Shown one piece after another: positions 59,023 through 64,000 of a DNA stretch of 64,000 nucleotides (positions within the stretch are counted from its first letter, which is position 1; every line of letters starts with the position of its first letter). The stretch comes from Streptomyces cirratus (GTDB lineage: Bacteria > Actinomycetota > Actinomycetes > Streptomycetales > Streptomycetaceae), in assembly GCF_014650775.1 (NCBI RefSeq), contig NZ_BMVP01000005.1, positions 310,001-374,000 of the forward strand, written 5' to 3'. Position numbers and translations under genes: made by a program. The notes beneath the pieces were generated by a model. It was not told where the DNA came from and searched no databases. It worked only from the letters and a program-made list of their open reading frames with translations.

Positions 59023-59913
59023 ATGAAGAGGACTGCTGTCGTCACGGCCGGAACGGCCGGCATCGGCCTGGAGACGGCCCTGGGGCTGGCCGCCGCCGGG
59101 TTCGCGGTCACCGTGGTCGGACGAAATGCCGAGCGCGGCGCCCGGGCGGTCAGCCGGATCAACGGGGCGGTCCCGGCACACCCCGCCCGGTTCCTGCCCA
59201 CCGACCTCGGCTCGCTCGACGAAGTCCGCTCGCTCGCCGACCGGATCGCCTCGCACCACGCCGCCACGGGCGAACCGCTGACCGTACTGGTCAACAACGT
59301 GGGGGCGATGTTCGCGGATCGACGGGAACTGGACGGCGTCGAGGCGTCGTTCGTCGTCAACCACCTCTCCCCCTACCTGCTGACCGAGCTGCTCCTGCCC
59401 ACCCTGACGTCCGGCGCCCCGAGCAGGATCGTGAACGTGACCTCGGGTGCGGTCGGGCTCGGGAAGCGGGTGTTCGACTCCGTCGAGCCGCCCGGCGGCT
59501 ACTACGGATTCCACTGGTACGGCCGCGCCAAGCTCGCCAACCTCGCCTACGCGCTCGACCTGGCCGGCCGGCTGGACGGCACGGGCGTCTCGGTCTTCGC
59601 AGCCGACCCCGGAGGCGCCGCGACCGACATGACCAACGGCACCATGACCGACCCGAGGATCGTCTCGCCCGCCCTGCGGCTGCTGTGGCCGCTGGTGCGG
59701 CGCACGTTCCGAAAGTCCACTTCCGGCCCGGCGTCCGTGGCGGCCAGGCCCTCGATCGTCGCCGCCACCGACGCCGCCCTGACAGGCCGGACGGGCATCG
59801 TCATCGGCGCCCAGGCGAGCCCGGTCGCCCCTTTCCGCGCGGCGACCGACCCCCGCATCGCCCGGGCCGTACGCCGACTCAGCGAACGGCACGCACCTCT
59901 CGCGGCCCCGTAG
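59023..59913 (+). CDS. SDR family oxidoreductase under TetR control
   Basis: Short-chain dehydrogenase of 296 aa. TAVVTAGTAGIGLETALGLAAAG (~4-26) is the coenzyme site, with NNVGAM in place of NNAG, Ser in NVTSGAV, and Y-x3-K as WYGRAKLANL. It resembles the retinol-dehydrogenase-like SDR group. ATG at 59023 follows a G-rich stretch; two operators cover the promoter and the TetR gene follows, so it is an inducible oxidoreductase. Substrate unknown; the TetR ligand may be related to it. Confidence 0.93.
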   Translation: MKRTAVVTAGTAGIGLETALGLAAAGFAVTVVGRNAERGARAVSRINGAVPAHPARFLPTDLGSLDEVRSLADRIASHHAATGEPLTVLVNNVGAMFADRRELDGVEASFVVNHLSPYLLTELLLPTLTSGAPSRIVNVTSGAVGLGKRVFDSVEPPGGYYGFHWYGRAKLANLAYALDLAGRLDGTGVSVFAADPGGAATDMTNGTMTDPRIVSPALRLLWPLVRRTFRKSTSGPASVAARPSIVAATDAALTGRTGIVIGAQASPVAPFRAATDPRIARAVRRLSERHAPLAAP

Positions 59914-59917
59914 CCCG

Positions 59918-59935
59918 CCCGGCGGATCCGCCGGG
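59918..59935 (+). terminator. Hairpin after the SDR gene
   Basis: CCCGGCGG-AT-CCGCCGGG, 18 bp, five bases beyond the SDR stop, upstream of the tetR promoter; no U tract. Confidence 0.5.
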
Positions 59936-59952
59936 CAGCAGGCAGGGACAGC

Positions 59953-59967
59953 CGGATGGGCCATCCG
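59953..59967. promoter_or_regulatory. Third copy of the TetR operator, before tetR
   Basis: CGGATGGGCCATCCG agrees with the other two copies (58941, 58981) in the half-site CGGAT and its mirror. It ends 14 bases before the tetR ATG, a position that would give autorepression. Confidence 0.7.
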
Positions 59968-59981
59968 ATTAGCATGTCCCC

Positions 59982-60596
59982 ATGACGACGACGCCCCTGC
60001 GCAAGGACGCGGCCCGCAACTGGGACCGGATCATCGCCGTCGCCCGCGACCTGGTCGACCAGGGCGCGCCGTTGCAGCTCAACGACGTCGCCCGCCGCGC
60101 CGGGCTCGGTGTCGGCACCGTCTACCGGCACTTCTCCACGCCCGAGGCGCTGCTGGAGACCGTCGCAGCCCCCTGCCTGGAGGCCCTGGCCGCCCATGGC
60201 GAGCAGGCGCTGGCCGACACCGACGCCTGGCGCGGGCTGGAGGGCTTCCTCACCCGCACCGTCGAAGCGCAGGTGACCGACACCTCCCTCGCACCGGTCA
60301 CCGCGTCACCACGAGACGCCCTCCCGCGCACCACGGAACTCAAGAAGTCGCTGTGGTCGACCGGCACCATCCTCCTCGACCGCGCCCGCCGGGCCGGGGC
60401 GGTCCGCCCGGGCCTCGCCGCGGCCGACCTGGTCCCGCTCATGTGCGGCATCGCCTACGCCGTGCAGGTGCACGGAGGCGCTCCCGACGACCGCATCCAC
60501 ACGGCCCACCGCTACCTGGCCACTCTGCTCGGGGGCCTGCGCGCCACACCGCCGGACGACCACGCGCCCCTGCCCCCTCCTCCACCGCCCGGCTAG
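59982..60596 (+). CDS. TetR family transcriptional regulator
   Basis: 204-aa repressor. N-terminal HTH at ~30-50: LQLNDVARRAGLGVGTVYRHFSTPEALLETV; the C-terminal ligand domain is ~70-195. Three copies of one palindrome lie upstream of this gene and the preceding SDR gene, so it should autoregulate and control the SDR. The C-terminus is Pro-rich. Its stop overlaps the convergent endonuclease V gene by four bases (60593-60596). Confidence 0.94.
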   Translation: MTTTPLRKDAARNWDRIIAVARDLVDQGAPLQLNDVARRAGLGVGTVYRHFSTPEALLETVAAPCLEALAAHGEQALADTDAWRGLEGFLTRTVEAQVTDTSLAPVTASPRDALPRTTELKKSLWSTGTILLDRARRAGAVRPGLAAADLVPLMCGIAYAVQVHGGAPDDRIHTAHRYLATLLGGLRATPPDDHAPLPPPPPPG

Positions 60597-61279
60597 CCGG
60601 TCCGCGTCGCCTCGCGCAGGGCGCGCCGGCACAGGGAGTCGGCGCGGCGGGTGGTCTCGGGGAGCCGGTAACGGGGGCTGAGGGCGAGGGTGTGGGCGCA
60701 GGCGTTGTCCAGCGAGACGCGGTGGCCGACGGAGACGTAGACCGGCTTGATCCCGCCCTGGGTGCGCAGTGCCCGCCCCACGACGGCGCCGTCGGCCGCG
60801 AGGAGCGGGGCGGCGTCGCCGCGCCGGGCGCCCGGTTCCTCGTAGGTGAAGGTGAACGGGTTCTTCGCGACGCCGATGCTCGGCAGCCCGGTCACCACTC
60901 CCAGGTGGCAGGCGAGGCCGAAGCCGCGCGGGTGGGCGAGCCCGTAGCCGTCGCAGACGACGAGGCCCGGCGTGACGGTCAGGGCGTCGAGCGCCGCCAG
61001 CACGGTGGGCAGTTCGCGGAAGGCGAGCAGCCCCGGTACGTAGGGGAAGCTGACGCGGCCGACCGCGGTGCGCTCCTCGACCACCTCCAGGGTGCCCGCG
61101 TCGAGGACCACGGCCGCGGCGGCGACCAGGTCGCGTTCGTCGTCGTAGGCGACGTCCACTCCGGCCACGAGCCCCGTACCGGGCGGCGGCCCGGGCTCGT
61201 CCAGCACCACGCCGCGGCGCAGTTCGTCCTGTATCGCGCGGGCTTCCGTCTCGTCGGCGGGGGTCTCGGAGGTCGTCAT
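60593..61279 (-). CDS. nfi: Endonuclease V
   Basis: Deoxyinosine-specific DNA repair nuclease of 228 aa. Catalytic residues are visible: D42 in VAGVDVAYDD, the Glu in FRELP (LLAFRELPTVLAAL) and the Asp in VVCDGYGLAHPRGFGLACHLG, followed by the conserved GVAKNPFT. Length is within the bacterial range. ATG (61277-61279) is the most likely start; a further upstream ATG at 61324 overlaps the divergent YciI gene. It incises one nucleotide 3' of hypoxanthine. Confidence 0.95.
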   Translation of the reverse strand: MTTSETPADETEARAIQDELRRGVVLDEPGPPPGTGLVAGVDVAYDDERDLVAAAAVVLDAGTLEVVEERTAVGRVSFPYVPGLLAFRELPTVLAALDALTVTPGLVVCDGYGLAHPRGFGLACHLGVVTGLPSIGVAKNPFTFTYEEPGARRGDAAPLLAADGAVVGRALRTQGGIKPVYVSVGHRVSLDNACAHTLALSPRYRLPETTRRADSLCRRALREATRTG

Positions 61280-61304
61280 AAGGTGCGAGAGTAGCCTGGC
61301 GATC

Positions 61305-61607
61305 ATGTTCATCATGGAGCTCACCTACACCGCGCCCATCGAAGCCGTCGACGCTCAGATGGACGCGCACATCGCATGGCTGGACCGTTACTACGCGTCC
61401 GGCGTCTTCCTCGCCTCGGGGCGCAAGGTCCCGCGCGAGGGCGGCGTCATCCTGGCCACCGGTGTCTCCCGCTCGGAGGCCGAGGAGATCGCCGCCGAGG
61501 ACCCGTTCGTCGTGGCCGGCGTATGCGCCTACCGCATCACCGAGTTCATCGCCACGAAGACCTCGGCGGAACTCGCCGCCGTACGGGAGGACCTCCCCGC
61601 GGTCTGA
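61305..61607 (+). CDS. YciI family protein
   Basis: Small ferredoxin-like-fold protein of 100 aa. The conserved HIAWLDRYYASGVFLASGRKVPREGGVILA and EEIAAEDPFVVAGVCAYRITEF are the YciI hallmarks; the pseudo-active-site His (in DAHIAWL) and Asp (AEDPF) are both present. YciI proteins are related to muconolactone isomerase-type fold and mostly uncharacterised. Divergent from endonuclease V. Confidence 0.93.
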   Translation: MFIMELTYTAPIEAVDAQMDAHIAWLDRYYASGVFLASGRKVPREGGVILATGVSRSEAEEIAAEDPFVVAGVCAYRITEFIATKTSAELAAVREDLPAV

Positions 61608-61702
61608 GCGGGCCGACGGGCCGGCCCCGCCCGGCTCGACTCCAGGTCCTTCACGACGCCGGGCAGTCCGTCGTACCGGCCGGTGAACTCCCGGCCTGCG
61701 TT

Positions 61703-62797
61703 TCAGCGCCGCTCCAGCCTGCCCACCCGTCCCTTCTCCCCCGCCGCCCAACAGCCGCCGTCCGGCGAGCAGTCGACGGTGTCGTAGGAGTCCGCGTCCA
61801 GCGCCCGCCACGTCAGGCCCCCGTCCGGCGTCACGTCCGTGCCGGTCGGCCCCACGGCAAGCGCTGCGCCCCGGGAGCGCGGGTACCAGGCCGCGCCGGA
61901 CCGGTAGGCGGGCGGAGGTGCGGCGGAGGCGCGCCAGGTGCGGCCCCCGTCCGAGGACACGGCCGCGGCCCGGGGCGAGGCCTCGCCGGTGCGGTAGTCG
62001 CCGCCGACGGCGAGGCCGGTCGTACGGTCGCGGAAGGCGAGCGCGAAGACGCCCTTGGCCGGATCCCCGGCCGGCACGGGCGATTCCGTGGCGCTCCAGG
62101 TGCGGCCGCGGTCCCCGGAGCGCAGTACGCGCGACACCGCGCCTCCTCCGGTGGCGATCAGGACGTCCCGCGGCCCGGCGGCCACCAGGCACTGCCCGCT
62201 CGCGGCGAAGCCCGCCTCGCCCGCCAGCGCCTCGGGCATCCCGGTGGCCGGGAGCGCCTGCCAGCTCCGCCCGCCGTCGTCGGTGGCGAGGAGCCGGAAC
62301 CTGCCGTCCACGGGGTCGCTCAGTGCGAGCCCGTGGCGGGCGTCGAAGAAGGTCAGGCAGTCGTAGAAGGCCCGTGGGTCGGTGTTGCGGAAGCTTTCGG
62401 TCCATGTCTGCCCGCCGTCCTCGGTGCGCAGCACCCGCGAGGCCTCGCCCTCGCCGATGGACAGGGCGACCGCCCGGCGCTCGTCGAAGGCCTCGATGTC
62501 GCGCAGCTCCAGCCCCTGTGCCACCGCTTCCGGCGGGGAGACGTCGCGCCAGCTGCGGCCCCCGTCCGAGGTGCGCAGCACCGTCCCCTTGGAGCCGGCC
62601 ACCCAGGCCGCGGAGCGGCTGACCGCCGCGAGCCCGCGGAAGCGGACCGCGTCCTTGCCCGTGGCCTTGAGCGCCCAGCCCGCGCCGCGGAAGTCCCGTG
62701 GGACCTCGCCCGGACCCCCCGTGTCCGCCTGCGCGGGAACGGCCGGCGCCGCCACCGCCAGCGCCACCAGGCACATGCCGACTCCCAGAAGTCTCAT
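61703..62797 (-). CDS. Secreted YCF48/BNR-type beta-propeller protein
   Basis: Exported protein of 364 aa: signal peptide at 1-25 (LVALAVAAPAVPAQA), then about six repeats of a propeller blade each with an Asp-box-like SDGGRSWRD, EDGGQTWTES, DDGGRSWQAL, SDGGRTWRAS or PDGGLTWRAL turn. This is the YCF48/photosystem II stability-factor or sialidase-like group; no catalytic sialidase residues (Arg triad) can be assigned, so it is probably a binding or scaffold protein. It is followed by a convergent gene. ATG at 62795-62797. Confidence 0.9.
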   Translation of the reverse strand: MRLLGVGMCLVALAVAAPAVPAQADTGGPGEVPRDFRGAGWALKATGKDAVRFRGLAAVSRSAAWVAGSKGTVLRTSDGGRSWRDVSPPEAVAQGLELRDIEAFDERRAVALSIGEGEASRVLRTEDGGQTWTESFRNTDPRAFYDCLTFFDARHGLALSDPVDGRFRLLATDDGGRSWQALPATGMPEALAGEAGFAASGQCLVAAGPRDVLIATGGGAVSRVLRSGDRGRTWSATESPVPAGDPAKGVFALAFRDRTTGLAVGGDYRTGEASPRAAAVSSDGGRTWRASAAPPPAYRSGAAWYPRSRGAALAVGPTGTDVTPDGGLTWRALDADSYDTVDCSPDGGCWAAGEKGRVGRLERR

Positions 62798-62871
62798 GGC
62801 GCGGGAAGCTAACGCACGCCGGATTTCCCGTCCAGGGTGCGTCGGGGCTCCCGCGTTCCTAGGCTGGCGCC

Positions 62872-63310
62872 ATGCCTCCCGAGGACGAGCATCCGCAGCA
62901 CCCGTCGCAGGACCCGAAGCCCTACGCGGGCAAGCACATCACGGTCACGTACGAGACCCGTCGCTGTCTGCACGCCGCCGAATGCGTCGGCGGGCTTCCC
63001 GAGGTCTTCGACTCCGGGCAGCGCCCCTGGGTGCGGCCCGACGGCGCCGAGCCGGAGCGGGTGGCGGAGGTGGTCCGCCGGCCCTTCGGGAGCGCTCCAG
63101 TACCGGCTCGAAGAAGGGCCGGCCGAGGAACCGGACCGGCCGACGAGTGTCGTACGGTCACCGGCCGGCCAGTTGGTCCTGCGCGGCGAACTGAGCGTGA
63201 CCAGGCCGGACGGCACGGTCCGGCGGGAGACCAGGGCGATGCTTTGCGCCTGTGGGGTGAGCGGTAATCAGCCGTACTGCGACCACTCCGGGCCCTGCGG
63301 CCACGACTGA
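62872..63310 (+). pseudogene. Frameshifted (4Fe-4S) single-cluster/CDGSH protein
   Basis: Two overlapping frames together give one ~146-aa Fe-S protein. Frame one (62872 on) has the divergent ferredoxin start with C at CLHAAECVGGLPEVFDSGQRPWV and reaches EVVRR; the sequence then continues in another frame from about 63083 as PSGALQYRLEEG and ends in the CDGSH-type CACGVSGNQPYCDHSG. At the junction CGCCGG-CCCTTC lacks the two bases that would make the usual arginine-Cys-Pro-Ser-Gly, so a 2-bp loss removes the conserved Cys. It may be a true pseudogene or a sequencing error. Confidence 0.78.
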
Positions 63311-63487
63311 ACACCTTGCCGCACCCACCCTCTTCGGTCACTCTGTGCGATAGGACGGTCGCGATCAAGCCAATCGGTGACACAGCTCACTCGAATGCGC
63401 CTGCACGGATTTGCCCTTTCGGGCGTCTATCCGGTTGCCGGGTCCCACCCCAAGCCCGGCAGGAGATCCGCCGCAAGGGAGCGAGCC

Positions 63488-63904
63488 TTGATCACTGTCA
63501 TCGAGCAGGCCGTGCAGGCCCGACTGGTCGCCACCGCGCCGAAGGTCGAGACCGTACCCGTCACCCTGTGCTACGACCGTTCGGATCCCTTCGCCGTCCG
63601 GATGGCGTTCCCCGGCCCTGCGACGCTGGAGGGCGTCGAGGTCTCCTGGACCTTCGCGCGCGAGTTGCTGGAGGCCGGACTCCACCGTCCCGCCGGCTCG
63701 GGTGACGTGCGCGTGCGCCCGTACGACCGTGAGCGGACCAGCATCGAGTTCCACGCGCCGGAGGGCGTCGCGATCGTGCTCGTGGGGACCCCCGACCTCC
63801 ACCGGTTCCTGGAGCGGGCCGCGACGGTCACGCCACCGGGGCTGGAGCACCTCTACCTCGACCTTGACCACGGTCTGGCCGAGCTGATGCGCGGCCCCCG
63901 CTGA
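63488..63904 (+). CDS. SsgA-like sporulation/cell-division protein
   Basis: 138-aa protein of the SsgA/SALP family, unique to sporulating actinobacteria and involved in septum placement or spore-wall maturation. The family core is intact: ARLVATAPKVETVPVTLCYDRSDPFAVRMAF, VSWTFARELLEAGLHRPAGSGDVRVRP and the C-terminal LERAATVTPPGLEHLYLDLDHGLAELM. The TTG at 63488 has AAGGGAG six bases upstream and homology starts there; no ATG or GTG occurs at that point. Which paralogue (SsgB to SsgG) it is cannot be settled by eye. Confidence 0.92.
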   Translation: MITVIEQAVQARLVATAPKVETVPVTLCYDRSDPFAVRMAFPGPATLEGVEVSWTFARELLEAGLHRPAGSGDVRVRPYDRERTSIEFHAPEGVAIVLVGTPDLHRFLERAATVTPPGLEHLYLDLDHGLAELMRGPR

Positions 63905-63913
63905 GCTCGCGCC

Positions 63914-63934
63914 GGCCGGCCGCCCCGGTCGGCC
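63914..63934 (+). terminator. Probable terminator after the ssgA-like gene
   Basis: GGCCGGCC (63914-63921) and GGTCGGCC (63927-63934) form an 8-bp stem with one G-T pair, ten bases beyond the stop codon. Confidence 0.4.
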
Positions 63935-64000
63935 GCCCCCCGCGGTTAATCCGTTGCGGGTGGCTCCGGCCGCCCGTAGCTTCGTAGGCGACCCATTGCC

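Overview
The window is high-GC actinobacterial chromosome and almost certainly Streptomyces. The GC bias sits in third codon positions. It carries a complete conservon (cvnA-D), an SsgA-like sporulation protein, a c-di-AMP riboswitch in front of a LysM/M23 cell-wall hydrolase, and a hopanoid cluster next to idi, an arrangement I recall from the SCO6742-SCO6771 region of S. coelicolor. About 60 real genes are packed tightly, many with 4-base start/stop overlaps; nearly all of the other long reading frames are antisense shadows.

Layout. 1-2.4 kb: a cut-off SDR gene and a divergent HxlR regulator sharing one large palindrome, then a scar in which a LuxR-type ATPase fragment abuts a frameshifted tyrosine-integrase fragment ending beside a tRNA-Pro gene, probably the remnant of an integrative element. 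2.5-4.2 kb: a two-subunit transketolase under a SoxR/MerR-type promoter. 4.2-8.1 kb: a GAF protein and the conservon. 8.3-13 kb: metallo-beta-lactamase-fold hydrolase, SGNH esterase, riboswitch-controlled M23 peptidase, tyrosine phosphatase.

13-22.8 kb is a hopanoid operon read on the minus strand: hpnC-hpnD-hpnE (2 FPP to squalene), a polyprenyl synthase, squalene-hopene cyclase, then hpnG, hpnH and a class III aminotransferase for the C35 side chain. 23.1-30.2 kb is a tightly overlapping seven-gene minus-strand operon combining two CDP-alcohol phosphatidyltransferases, a nucleotidyltransferase, a glycerol-1-phosphate dehydrogenase-like enzyme, a family 2 glycosyltransferase and a TagGH-like ABC exporter. 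It looks like a pathway for an uncharacterised phosphopolyol glycolipid or surface polymer, and is the most interesting system here. The IPP isomerase gene idi follows divergently.

31-46.9 kb holds mostly single genes: anti-sigma-like ATPase, HdeD membrane protein, enoyl-CoA hydratase, DJ-1/PfpI and GlxA-type regulator, ABC-F, SDR, a HExxH peptidase/membrane protein pair, Tex, an SCO6745-family protein, secreted M1 peptidase, DUF2236 protein and secreted sphingomyelinase. 46.9-57.1 kb is lipid catabolism: acyl-CoA synthetase with a divergent MerR regulator, and a five-gene operon (alpha-methylacyl-CoA racemase, F420-type LLM oxidoreductase, acyl-CoA dehydrogenase, thiolase, FadB). 57.2-64 kb has an enoyl-reductase-like protein, an SDR/TetR pair sharing three copies of one operator, endonuclease V, YciI and YCF48 proteins, a frameshifted Fe-S/CDGSH gene and the ssgA-like gene.

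All assignments come from reading motifs and comparing with family knowledge; no database search was run. Start codons were chosen from Shine-Dalgarno spacing, gene overlap and where recognisable homology begins.
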